Origin: Telluribacter roseus
Lineage (GTDB): Bacteria; Bacteroidota; Bacteroidia; Cytophagales; Spirosomataceae
Assembly (NCBI RefSeq): GCF_017355915.2
Contig: NZ_JAFEUV020000019.1
Coordinates: forward strand, 28,633-92,632
Length of the DNA stretch: 64,000 nucleotides
Direction of reading: 5' to 3'
The notes under the pieces were generated by a model, which made no database searches, was not told the origin of the DNA, and saw nothing but the letters and a program-made list of their open reading frames with translations. Position numbers and translations under genes: made by a program. This document shows, piece by piece, positions 7,817 to 15,954 of this stretch (position 1 is the first letter of the stretch; each line of letters starts with the position of its first letter).

Positions 7817-8893
7817 ATGAGAAAATTACTGCTGTGTGCGTTGTTAGCTTTGATGACAACACCTACCATATTCGCTCAGGATTATAAAGACAAGATCACG
7901 CTGGTGATACATGGCGGCGCGGGTACTATTACGCGCCAGAACATGACGCCCGAACGGGAGAAAGCCTATAGAGAAGCACTCACCATGGCGTTGTTGAAAG
8001 GACATCAGGTTCTGAAGCAGGGTGGTACCAGCCTGGAAGCCGTTGAGGCGGCTGTGCGGGTCATGGAAGATTCTCCGCTATTCAATGCGGGTAAAGGAGC
8101 GGTATTTACCAACGAAGGCAAGAACGAAATGGATGCGGCCGTGATGAACGGTAAGAATCTGATGGCCGGAGCCGTAGCCAGCGTTACTACGGTTAAGAAT
8201 CCCATTCGGGCGGCTATAGCCGTTATGGAAAACTCCCCGCACGTAATGATGATCGGGAAGGGAGCCGAGCTATTTGCCGAAAAGCAGGGACTGGAAATCG
8301 TTGATCCTTCCTACTTCTATACCGAAGCCCGCTACAAAGCGTTGGAACGGGCTCGCAAAGAGGAGAAGGTAGAGCTGGATCATACCGAAAAAGAAAAAAA
8401 GGAAGTAAAGAAAAGCCCCAAGACCGGAGCCGTAACGCCTCAGGAGAACCTGATCTTTACCGAGGGTAAGAAATTCGGTACAGTAGGCTGCGTGGCGCTG
8501 GACCAGTACGGCAACCTGGCGGCGGGTACCTCTACCGGAGGTATGACCAACAAGCGCTACGGTCGGGTAGGTGATGCGCCTATAATCGGAGCAGGTACCT
8601 ATGCCAATAACAACACCTGCGCCATATCGGCTACCGGACACGGCGAGTACTTTATCCGCTCGGTAGTAGCCTACGACGTATCGGCGCTAATGGAGTACAA
8701 AGGCCTGAGTGTACAGCAGGCGGCCGATGAGGTAGTGATGAAAAAGCTGGTGGAACGCGGTGGCGAAGGCGGACTTATCGCGCTGGACCGCCAGGGGAAT
8801 ATCGCCATGCCCTTCAACTCCGAAGGGATGTACCGCGGTTACGTCAAGGCAGACGGTACTATTGAGGTGTTGATATATAAGGAGGAAAGGTAA
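7817..8893 (+). CDS. Secreted isoaspartyl peptidase/L-asparaginase (Ntn-hydrolase)
   Basis: A 358-residue precursor with a signal peptide (MRKLLLCALLALMTTPTIFAQ), so exported. It is a plant-type asparaginase/beta-aspartyl peptidase: IHGGAGTI near the N-terminus, SPLFNAGKGAVF, and the autocleavage site KKFGTVGCVAL, where T222 becomes the N-terminal nucleophile. RYGRVGDAPIIGAG and TGHGEYFIR bind substrate. A charged linker rich in E/K (about residues 180-205) precedes the cleavage site and is expected to be removed or flexible. It hydrolyses isoaspartyl peptides and asparagine. Monocistronic, with its own promoter box. Confidence 0.93.
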   Translation: MRKLLLCALLALMTTPTIFAQDYKDKITLVIHGGAGTITRQNMTPEREKAYREALTMALLKGHQVLKQGGTSLEAVEAAVRVMEDSPLFNAGKGAVFTNEGKNEMDAAVMNGKNLMAGAVASVTTVKNPIRAAIAVMENSPHVMMIGKGAELFAEKQGLEIVDPSYFYTEARYKALERARKEEKVELDHTEKEKKEVKKSPKTGAVTPQENLIFTEGKKFGTVGCVALDQYGNLAAGTSTGGMTNKRYGRVGDAPIIGAGTYANNNTCAISATGHGEYFIRSVVAYDVSALMEYKGLSVQQAADEVVMKKLVERGGEGGLIALDRQGNIAMPFNSEGMYRGYVKADGTIEVLIYKEER

Positions 8894-8894
8894 G

Positions 8895-8968
8895 AAAGGA
8901 GGAAAGGAGTTGATTAATGACCAATTATCAGTGACCATTGACTAACTACTTTCCTGCTTTCCTCCTTT
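8895..8968. repeat. Inverted repeat between convergent genes
   Basis: AAAGGAGGAAAG (8895-8906) pairs perfectly with CTTTCCTCCTTT (8957-8968) around a 50-nt loop. It begins just after the peptidase stop. The loop contains ATTAATGACCA/TGACCATTGAC-type filler repeats. It may act as a weak bidirectional terminator; the loop is longer than usual. Confidence 0.5.
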
Positions 8969-8975
8969 ATCACCT

Positions 8976-9458
8976 TTACTGCTTCACAAATATCATCCTT
9001 TCGCTGCGGTTATTGAAGAAGATAGATAGTTGATCCTTCTGCCCCTTGTTGCGGTATATCTCGTAACCGGTGGCGCTGTTCATGGCGGTCCAGGCTTTGG
9101 CACTCCACGCGGTGGGCTCCGCTACTTTGGTACCGCCAAAGGTTACGTTCAGAAGCTGGCAGGCATCGGCTTTCTGATAGCCTCCGCCTACCTGATTTGC
9201 TACGGTATGCCCCTGGATAGTACCCTTATCCCCATCTTCTTTGAACGTAAGTACTACGCCGCGTCCGTTAGGCTCAGGATCTTCTTCCAGTTTGCGGCTG
9301 TCTATGTGCTGGTAAGCCTGGAGCCGCCAGGTACCTTCCATACCCCCGGAGGGACTACAGCTATACGGAGCATCTATGATAAAGTCCTCCTGCTCGCACC
9401 GGAAGGCGGTGAAGCAAAGCAGGCATATAAGAGCAAGGTTTGTAACTAATCTCTGCAT
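8976..9458 (-). CDS. META/HslJ-like lipoprotein
   Basis: A 160-residue predicted lipoprotein: the N-terminal hydrophobic segment ends in a Cys (CFTAFRCEQED), a loose lipobox. The mature part reads as one small beta-rich domain: GTWRLQAYQ, VVLTFKEDG, GTIQGHTVANQVGGGY, QLLNVTFGG, then a final strand RMIFVKQ. This pattern resembles the META/HslJ and lipocalin-like domains common in Bacteroidota periplasmic lipoproteins. Function unknown. Last gene of a run of minus-strand envelope genes. Confidence 0.65.
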   Translation of the reverse strand: MQRLVTNLALICLLCFTAFRCEQEDFIIDAPYSCSPSGGMEGTWRLQAYQHIDSRKLEEDPEPNGRGVVLTFKEDGDKGTIQGHTVANQVGGGYQKADACQLLNVTFGGTKVAEPTAWSAKAWTAMNSATGYEIYRNKGQKDQLSIFFNNRSERMIFVKQ

Positions 9459-9508
9459 ACTTTTTTAACTATTGCCTGACTTCTGATTCTTCTAACACCT
9501 GACAGCTA

Positions 9509-10093
9509 TCAAAATGCAATACCCAGGCGCAGGCACAAACGGTTATACTCGCGGGTTTCGTGGCGCTCGGTCTGGTCCCAGAGAGGAGGCTTGGAGACAG
9601 ATGCTTCCTGCCGCTTATAGCTAAGGGTGATGGTGAAGGCGGCTCCGTCGGGGCTACCCAGGCGCAGGCCCAGGCCGGGATTCAGCATCATACCGCCGCG
9701 GGTACGGAATCCATCATTGTCCTCATGAAACCATACCAGTCCATACCCGGCATCAGCTGTAGCAAAGAAACGTACATTACGATCAGCCGCCAGATCGTAC
9801 CGGGCACCAGCGGCTATGGGAGTAATCAGGGCTGCGGTATACCAGTCGAGGCCGGTCGTGAGTCCGGCCGCCAGCCGTGGATTGAGCTGCAGCCCGTTGA
9901 AGGTCTGCAGGGTCAGGTTCAGGCGGTTTTCCACTACCTGGGTAGCTCCGGCGTAGGGTAGGTACTTTACCCGCCCGAACAGGCCGCCCAGCTCGGTGTG
10001 GTTGACGTAGCGGCGCTTAAAGGGGGCCTCCTGGGCCAGCGACATACCCGTCGCCAACAGGATGATCAGAAACAGAGAAAGTAGCTTCTTCAT
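9509..10093 (-). CDS. Outer-membrane beta-barrel-like protein
   Basis: A 194-residue protein with a signal peptide (MKKLLSLFLIILLATGMSLAQ) and a mature region of alternating beta strands ending LCLRLGIAF, with a C-terminal Phe as in many outer-membrane barrels. It has Gly-rich turns (GLGLRLGSPDG). Length suits an 8-stranded barrel. No specific family recognised. It lies 23 nt downstream of the LVIVD lipoprotein gene and is probably in the same operon. Confidence 0.65.
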   Translation of the reverse strand: MKKLLSLFLIILLATGMSLAQEAPFKRRYVNHTELGGLFGRVKYLPYAGATQVVENRLNLTLQTFNGLQLNPRLAAGLTTGLDWYTAALITPIAAGARYDLAADRNVRFFATADAGYGLVWFHEDNDGFRTRGGMMLNPGLGLRLGSPDGAAFTITLSYKRQEASVSKPPLWDQTERHETREYNRLCLRLGIAF

Positions 10094-10116
10094 AAGTAAG
10101 TATCTGTTTTGAAGCC

Positions 10117-11415
10117 TTAGATGCTACTTTCACCGACTGGTATCTTACTGATCTGACGGAGCTGACGCGGATTGGTAGCATCAAACTGGTAGAAGCCATC
10201 CTTGCCCACCATCAGGAGCGTCTTACCCAGCGAGATCACGTCGTACGCATCGATGTCCTTCATGTGCGACAGCATGTTCTTATCTACCGCAAACCGATCC
10301 GATACATCAAACGTCTTCAGGCCGTACTTGCCTTCGCAGAGGTATAGGGTAGGGAAGTCAATGCTAAGTCCGTGCGGGTTCTGCATAGGGTAGCTCTTGA
10401 TGAGGCGCGGGCGCGTCAGATCACTGATGTCCACCAGGTCGAGCTGGTTCTGGGCGTTGCGGCAGGTAGTACCCGAGCGGAGCGTAACATAGGCCACATT
10501 ATCCTGTACTACTACGGGATCGCAGGCCATCATGTGCTGGAATACCGACAGCTGCTTCGGATCAGATGGGTTGCTGTTGTCGTAGATGTACATGCCCGTG
10601 CTGGAGCCGATAAAGAGCTTATCCTTGTATGGGAAGATGGTCTCGATGCCCCAGCCCAGGTTGACGGTGGAGTAGCTGGTAGGCTTGGACGGATTAGAAA
10701 TATCAAAGAGGTGCAGGTTGTTTTGTCCGACCGTGTAGAGGAAGTTGTTGTACAGGGCAAAGCGAGCCATAGAGCCACCTTTGCCGTCGCTGCTACCAGG
10801 AGCGGCTGATGGGGCGGCGGCGCTGGAGAAGGCGGCATCCATCATACGCCAGGCACCTCCCAGCCACCACATCTCGGGCATGATCGGGTTTTCCTCGCAG
10901 TTGGTGCTGATGGTTTCTGTTATGTACTCTACCTTCTGGTCGTTGATGGCTCCAACCGATTCGTTGTAGCTCCACCAGGCTCCCTCAAACTGCCCGTTCT
11001 TGAATACTTCGTCTACCCGTCCCACTTCCTGCGGCTTAGCCGGATCGGTAATATCCAGCGCTACCAGGTCAGTGTAGCTATCGGCGTAGAGGATGTTGCC
11101 GCGTACGGCCATGTCGCCGTTGCCGGGTATATTGATGAAAGAGACAAAGCGCGGTGCCGACGGATTGCTGTTGTCAATCACATGCAGGCCTTTTTTGATT
11201 TCGTTAATGAGCAGGTAGTTGCCTTTGATGTAGATCTTACCCGGATGCTCGAGCGCACGGGGAGCTTCGGTTTTCAGGCTCCGGCGCACCTCCATGAGCG
11301 ATACAGTTACAGGGGTCATTCGCTTCACTACGCGGGTTTCCTGGCAGCGGTCATTGCAGGACCACAGCCCCGTCATCAGTAGTGTAAGTAGCAGTAGTAA
11401 AGGTACGGGTTTCAT
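10117..11415 (-). CDS. LVIVD-repeat surface lipoprotein
   Basis: A 432-residue lipoprotein (signal with lipobox, MTGLWSC). The mature part has multiple LVIVD-type repeats of the form 'LHVIDNSNPSAPRFVS', 'LVALDITDPAKPQEVG', 'LHLFDISNPSKPTS', 'MYIYDNSNPSDPKQLS', 'LDLVDISDLTRPRLI' and 'LKTFDVSD', each about 40 residues apart. These repeats form a beta-propeller-like fold and occur on bacterial surface proteins of unknown ligand. It is probably exposed on the outer membrane. Cotranscribed with the barrel gene downstream. Confidence 0.85.
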   Translation of the reverse strand: MKPVPLLLLLTLLMTGLWSCNDRCQETRVVKRMTPVTVSLMEVRRSLKTEAPRALEHPGKIYIKGNYLLINEIKKGLHVIDNSNPSAPRFVSFINIPGNGDMAVRGNILYADSYTDLVALDITDPAKPQEVGRVDEVFKNGQFEGAWWSYNESVGAINDQKVEYITETISTNCEENPIMPEMWWLGGAWRMMDAAFSSAAAPSAAPGSSDGKGGSMARFALYNNFLYTVGQNNLHLFDISNPSKPTSYSTVNLGWGIETIFPYKDKLFIGSSTGMYIYDNSNPSDPKQLSVFQHMMACDPVVVQDNVAYVTLRSGTTCRNAQNQLDLVDISDLTRPRLIKSYPMQNPHGLSIDFPTLYLCEGKYGLKTFDVSDRFAVDKNMLSHMKDIDAYDVISLGKTLLMVGKDGFYQFDATNPRQLRQISKIPVGESSI

Positions 11416-11555
11416 AGCAGGTTAGGTTTTGAGTAACAGATGGATAAACTACGCCTTAAAGACCCTGGTGTACACGAAAGGTTGGAACGGATACAAACAA
11501 AATCGTCCGAAAGCAGAGCCTCCGGACGATAACGCACCCCGAAAACGTCAGAAAC

Positions 11556-11978
11556 CTACTGACGTTTGTACTCGTAGACAGAGCCGTCGGCTACAACCGA
11601 GCCTTGTGTACCGCGTTCGTACAGGTACAAACGGCCCTCTGATATCTCGTATGCCTGATAGCTGTTATCATCAGGATAAATGACAGCGTTTTTATAAGGC
11701 GCTTCTTTCTGGCTTTCTCCGGTATAGCAGCGTCCGGTATCTTCTACTTTTCCGTCACGGGTGACGGTGTAGGTAGTACCCGAAAACTCCAGCTTCTCAG
11801 AGTAAGGCAGCTGAGCGCCGCGGACGGTAGTCTGGGACAGGCCGTAGGTGATGGCATCCAGCTGCCAGGTACCGGCCAGTTGGTTATCTACTTTTACAAC
11901 ATCTTCTTTTTCGCAGGAAGCCAGTAAGGCTACTACTGCCAGAGCAGGGATGAACAGGAACTTCTTGAATAATTTCAT
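11556..11978 (-). CDS. Small lipocalin-like lipoprotein
   Basis: A 140-residue lipoprotein with a clean lipobox (VALLASC). The mature domain begins QLAGTWQLDAITYG and continues through strands ending VYEYKRQ, a lipocalin-like/META-type layout similar to the gene at 8976-9458 (both start with GTW-x-L). Role unknown. It lies between the LVIVD lipoprotein and the serpin, all on the minus strand. Confidence 0.65.
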   Translation of the reverse strand: MKLFKKFLFIPALAVVALLASCEKEDVVKVDNQLAGTWQLDAITYGLSQTTVRGAQLPYSEKLEFSGTTYTVTRDGKVEDTGRCYTGESQKEAPYKNAVIYPDDNSYQAYEISEGRLYLYERGTQGSVVADGSVYEYKRQ

Positions 11979-12040
11979 GGCTAAATTTGACTAAGGTACT
12001 TATTACTAGTGAATGAAAACTGTGCTTAGGAATACTCAGA

Positions 12041-13264
12041 TTATGGATTCATGATACGTCCCATGAAGAGGATGGTATCGGATGTTTTCTCGCTGATGAT
12101 GAATACAAACGGCCGGTCGAATATGTACGATGGAGGCATGGAGGTAACTACTATCCCAACGGAGGTAACGGCGGCGGCCTCGGTGCCTTTTTCATCTACA
12201 CCCAGGTAGGTGTTCTGCTTGATAAGGCTTACGGCCAGTTGTTCGGCTTTGCTGATTTTGTCAAGCTCAGCCTGGGTGCTGAACGCCTTCTCTATACCCA
12301 TCTGCTGGAGTGTCTTGTTCAGCTCCACCTCGTAGTCCAGCGTAAACTTAGGCAACCCTACCAGTACTTTGCTCTCCTGCAGCAGGTTGTTCTGCAGGCT
12401 GCTCCAGTCGCTGGGGCCGAAGTTCTTGATCAGATCATCGACGGTGCCATCACCATTCGGCATGAGCAGCGTCAGGTTAAACTGCCCGCTGGCGTAGGGG
12501 AGCTGAGCCGCTGAGTATTTTTCAGTCCGGGCTACGCGAAAAGCCTCCTGGAGCGACATCATCTTCACGTTCTTGGAGCTGCCATTAGCCAGGGTAAAAG
12601 GAGCATCGGTCGTCTGCTTGGGATCGAACTGGTACTTCCAGTCGCCTTTGAAATACAGCGCGTTGAGCAGGAACATGACGTGGTCAGGACGGATCTCTTC
12701 TATTACCTTCTTGATCTTGCCGTTGGTGTTGTCGCTGGCCCACTGGTTGATGCGGTCTTTGGTAGCGGGACTATTAAAGTCCTGAGCCAATGCCTCTGCC
12801 TTGAACGACTGGCGCAGCACGTCCAGGAAGTTGTTCTCGACCTGGAAGCCATTGCGGTACCATACCGAGTTGGCCATAGCCAGCTTCACACTCGGATCAG
12901 CCTGTGGAAGATCTTCCATCAGGGTCTTATAAGCCTGATTCAGATCAGCCTGCGTCAGCCCCTCCATTTTCAGCGCTTTCTGGATTTGCTGGGCTGTTTC
13001 GCCTTCGGCTCCGTTGAGCAGCATACCCAGGGCAATGTGCAGGCTCAGTGGCGACACAAACAGGTTCTCTCCGGCGGGTTGGGTAGTTTGCAGATTTTGG
13101 AAGAAATCAAAGGCAAAATCAGTAGTACTGGCTGCTACCCGTGCCGGTATATGTACCTCCTTGCTTACCGGAGGAGCGGGAGTGTTCCCGTCGTTGTTAC
13201 ATCCGCTCAGCGAGGCTGTAAGCATAGCTGCCGCCAGGGCAGCTGTGGTTAGTACTTTGTTCAT
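12041..13264 (-). CDS. Serpin-family lipoprotein
   Basis: A 407-residue serpin with a lipoprotein signal (lipobox LSGC). Conserved serpin blocks are present: NLFVSPLSLHIALGMLLNGA, a central FLLNALYFKGDW, and the C-terminal DRPFVFIISEKTSDTILFMGRI. The hinge GTEAAAVTS is of the inhibitory type (small residues at P12-P9). Counting from the hinge Gly as P15 puts P1-P1' at Thr-Ser, which would favour elastase-like or subtilisin-like proteases. Anchored outside the cytoplasm, it may protect the cell from proteases. It lies downstream of the ECF sigma/anti-sigma genes on the same strand, with a 119-nt gap. Confidence 0.93.
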   Translation of the reverse strand: MNKVLTTAALAAAMLTASLSGCNNDGNTPAPPVSKEVHIPARVAASTTDFAFDFFQNLQTTQPAGENLFVSPLSLHIALGMLLNGAEGETAQQIQKALKMEGLTQADLNQAYKTLMEDLPQADPSVKLAMANSVWYRNGFQVENNFLDVLRQSFKAEALAQDFNSPATKDRINQWASDNTNGKIKKVIEEIRPDHVMFLLNALYFKGDWKYQFDPKQTTDAPFTLANGSSKNVKMMSLQEAFRVARTEKYSAAQLPYASGQFNLTLLMPNGDGTVDDLIKNFGPSDWSSLQNNLLQESKVLVGLPKFTLDYEVELNKTLQQMGIEKAFSTQAELDKISKAEQLAVSLIKQNTYLGVDEKGTEAAAVTSVGIVVTSMPPSYIFDRPFVFIISEKTSDTILFMGRIMNP

Positions 13265-13383
13265 AGCTAGCAGATATTTTAAGCGTTTACATTATATGGA
13301 TTATACACCTATCTGTTACGGTGGATTTGATACTATATAGATTCGGCTGGCGGGCTCAGGGTTGGAAGCCTTACCCAAAAAAT

Positions 13384-14922
13384 CTAAAATAAATAGCGGA
13401 CTCCCCATCCCAGTCCGTATAGCTGCGGACGGGTAGAGATGGTTTCGTTGTTGCGTATCCCCGTCGAGAGCGCTTTCTGGTAGGAGCCGGTGAGGCTGGC
13501 CGTCCAGTGCGACGACAGATGGTAGTTGAGCCGCACGCCCGTAGCGGCCGACCAGTTGAGGTTGCGGTACACACCGTCGCTGGCGGTGGTAGTAAGGGTA
13601 TAGCCGGGAGCTGTTTCGAGATCGTTGCGCAGGAACATATTAGCTACCATGCCCCCCAGTACCGTATAGCTGAGTTTGCCTTCCGGATTGAGGGTATAGC
13701 CAGCATGTACCGGCAGCTGCAGGAAGCGGTAGTCATTGCGTGTCTGCTGATCCAGGTCAATGTATATGGCGGCCATCTCATTCGCGCTGGACGGTGCTCC
13801 GAACTGGGACTTATCATTAGCCGCCCGATGAGAGCCGGATGAACTCGCCATCAGTGCGTTTTCGAGCACATTGGCACTGCGGTTCGACATAGCATCCAGT
13901 ACGTAGCCGTCACTCACAAAGGTAGAATTGCCCTGCAGGTAGCTAACTCCTGTCTCGATAGACCAGTGCTTCGAGAGCTTCATACCACCCTGAGTCTGTA
14001 GGGCGTACGACAGGCCGGCCCGGCTCGAGCTGGAAAGCGACTGCCGACCAGCATTAGCGGCCGAAAATGCGGCCGGCGGTGAGGTGACGTTCACGTCCGG
14101 ATTGAAAGAGGCGGGCATCAGTCCTACACCAGCCCAGTACTCCTTAGGCTTGGTGGGGGGAGTAAGAGGAGTATCGTCCGGAGCATCGTACCGGAAGAAT
14201 ACATAGCGCTTCTGCGTATATACGGGTAGTTCGCGGAACTCCCGGGGTGAAAGGGCCTCCACCTGAAGGTCTCCCAGAGCAACTGGTTCTACGGAACGGG
14301 CTGACTCCACTATGGCTATACGGGTATCAGGAGCTGCATCAGCGGCCATTGATCTGCTCTGGGCAGGGGTAGTGGTTTGGCTATTATGCTCCGGCTGGTC
14401 AGTAATTTCGGTGCGACGCGAATTGGCCGCCAGGGAAGGCGAAGTAGCTGGCTCCTGCGCAAGAGGACGTGTTCCCTCTCCACCGACTTTCCGGCTTGCG
14501 GCTACCTGATCCTGGGCGGCATACCGGGGCTCCTGCGTTGGGGCAGCTGCCTCAGTACTTTCACCTGTGGTACGCGGGCTGCTATCGGCATCGGCCGGCT
14601 GATTGGCCGACTCCGCCATTCGCTGATCCTGTGTAGCAGAGCCTCCCTTATCCACCGCTACAGTAGGCAGGTTAGTCTGCGCGTTTCTGTCCAGACGTAG
14701 CAGCAGGGGCAGACCTATCACCAGTAGGGCGCCTATTGCCGCCGCTGCGTACCACAGCCGGGGCGAGCGCCACCACAGGGGTACTATCGGTGCAGATTTC
14801 TTTTCCTGCTGGTCGAGGTGTGCCTCCAGAGCGTCCCAGACCGAAGGCGGCGGAGGTACCGAAGCCTCATCCAGGGCTTTCCGCCACTCCTCCTCAAAGT
14901 TGTGTTTTTCGGACTGATTCAT
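13384..14922 (-). CDS. Anti-sigma-like protein fused to an outer-membrane beta-barrel
   Basis: A 512-residue protein with four visible parts. Residues 1-55 are a charged cytoplasmic segment with a P-S-V-W-D-A-L-E motif shared with the anti-sigma protein at 36496-37089. Residues 56-75 form one membrane helix. Residues 77-264 are a Pro/Ala/Ser/Thr/Gln-rich, probably disordered linker. Residues 265-512 look like a beta-barrel with aromatic-ended strands (KEYWAGVGLMPASF ... GLGWGVRYLF, terminal Phe). It overlaps the upstream ECF sigma gene by 29 nt. I infer a trans-envelope anti-sigma factor; the fusion is plain in the sequence, the mechanism is not shown. Confidence 0.75.
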   Translation of the reverse strand: MNQSEKHNFEEEWRKALDEASVPPPPSVWDALEAHLDQQEKKSAPIVPLWWRSPRLWYAAAAIGALLVIGLPLLLRLDRNAQTNLPTVAVDKGGSATQDQRMAESANQPADADSSPRTTGESTEAAAPTQEPRYAAQDQVAASRKVGGEGTRPLAQEPATSPSLAANSRRTEITDQPEHNSQTTTPAQSRSMAADAAPDTRIAIVESARSVEPVALGDLQVEALSPREFRELPVYTQKRYVFFRYDAPDDTPLTPPTKPKEYWAGVGLMPASFNPDVNVTSPPAAFSAANAGRQSLSSSSRAGLSYALQTQGGMKLSKHWSIETGVSYLQGNSTFVSDGYVLDAMSNRSANVLENALMASSSGSHRAANDKSQFGAPSSANEMAAIYIDLDQQTRNDYRFLQLPVHAGYTLNPEGKLSYTVLGGMVANMFLRNDLETAPGYTLTTTASDGVYRNLNWSAATGVRLNYHLSSHWTASLTGSYQKALSTGIRNNETISTRPQLYGLGWGVRYLF

Positions 14923-15463
14923 CGTCGAACCGTTGTTCTTTACTTAGTTTTTGCTGAAGCAACATACGCGCTCTTGCGTATTGCGACTTCGATGTTCCTT
15001 CTGATATACCCATCATCTGGGCTATTTCATTATGCTGGTATCCTTCTATGGCGTAGAGGTTAAACACCGTCTGACAACCGGTAGGCAACTCATGTATGAA
15101 GCCCATCAGCTGCTGCCACTGAAAGCTCGAAAGCGTCAGTTCGGTAGCAGCTACGTGATTGTCCTGCGTATGTACGTCATCAAGTTCCATCAAGTGTTTC
15201 TGCTTACGCAGATGTTTCAGCGCTGTATTTACCACTACCGAGCGTACCCAGAATTCAAGCGGACATTCACCCCGGAAGGAGTCAATGTTTTCGTAGATCT
15301 TGATAAATGCATCCTGTAATACATCCTCGGCGTCAGGGCGGTTTTTGGTATAGCGCAGGCAAATAGCAAACATCTTCCCCGCAAAAACGTCGTATAGACG
15401 CTTCTGGGCGAGTCGGTCGCGCTGACGACAGCCGTTCACCAGTTCCTGCTCGTTCAATGTCAT
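14894..15463 (-). CDS. ECF RNA polymerase sigma factor
   Basis: A 189-residue sigma-70 family ECF factor. Region 2 runs over CLRYTKNRPDAEDVLQDAFI and FWVRSVVVNTALKHLRK (core binding and -10 recognition). Region 4 is LPTGCQTVFNLYAIEGYQHN followed by EIAQMMGISEGTSKSQYARA (HTH for -35 recognition). It is the first gene of an apparent operon with the barrel-fused anti-sigma partner, whose start codon lies inside its 3' end. Targets are unknown; neighbouring lipoprotein and serpin genes are candidates. It resembles Bacteroidota ECF factors controlling envelope functions. Confidence 0.92.
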   Translation of the reverse strand: MTLNEQELVNGCRQRDRLAQKRLYDVFAGKMFAICLRYTKNRPDAEDVLQDAFIKIYENIDSFRGECPLEFWVRSVVVNTALKHLRKQKHLMELDDVHTQDNHVAATELTLSSFQWQQLMGFIHELPTGCQTVFNLYAIEGYQHNEIAQMMGISEGTSKSQYARARMLLQQKLSKEQRFDDESVRKTQL

Positions 15464-15954
15464 CGAAGGTAGGGGTGCTTCGTACGCTTTCTGTTCTTAG
15501 GGTTAACTAGCTGTAAGGATCAGTAGCAGAAAAAAGAGGTAATGATTTAGCCAAAATCCTACGCTTTGTTTTCTGTTCAGGAGCCTTCTGTACTACTAAG
15601 ATTCAGTTAGCGTCTAAATGGTTGGAAAGTAGATCTATTATCAGTACAAAAATACAATTTTTTAGCTTCATTTCTTTTGCTAAAAGCCTCAGTAACCGCT
15701 ATAATAGAGGTTACGGGGCCATTTTTTATTGTGCGCATCACTCGTATCCGGTAGTAGTATTCTGTTATTTATTTTTCGTATACACCTGCTGGCACAAATG
15801 CTACGTGCATTCGGAGTGCATTGGCAAAGGAGGAGCTGGTCTGCTTCTCTGACGTATAGGTAGAAGGGAGCCGTTGTGAACAAATTGTACTAATGGCATA
15901 AAATTTTTAGTAGTATTTGCCCATGCTTATAACTTATCTACTGTACTGAACCTC
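15464..15954. other. Gene-free divergent region (491 nt)
   Basis: Separates the sigma operon from the AsmA-like gene. I see no convincing coding frame. A minus-strand TATTTTTG box lies at 15647-15654, which would give the sigma gene a leader of about 180 nt. On the plus strand a weak GTAGTATTTG sequence near 15910 could serve the AsmA-like gene, but its spacing deviates from consensus by one base. Confidence 0.4.
15647..15654 (-). promoter_or_regulatory. Possible -7 box (TATTTTTG) for the ECF sigma gene
   Basis: Exact TAnnTTTG match on the minus strand, 184 nt upstream of the sigma ATG. AT-rich surroundings make a chance match possible. An ECF gene may also use an ECF-type promoter that I cannot recognise. 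Confidence 0.3.

Noticed and set aside
10530..10838. Open frame of 102 codons within the LVIVD gene in another frame
   Set aside because: Ser/Thr/Pro-rich shadow frame of the real gene; no independent signals.
15622..15883. Open frames of 76 and 64 codons on opposite strands in the gap before the AsmA-like gene
   Set aside because: They overlap each other, have no coding-like composition or signal peptide, and are next to a promoter-rich gap. Probably chance.
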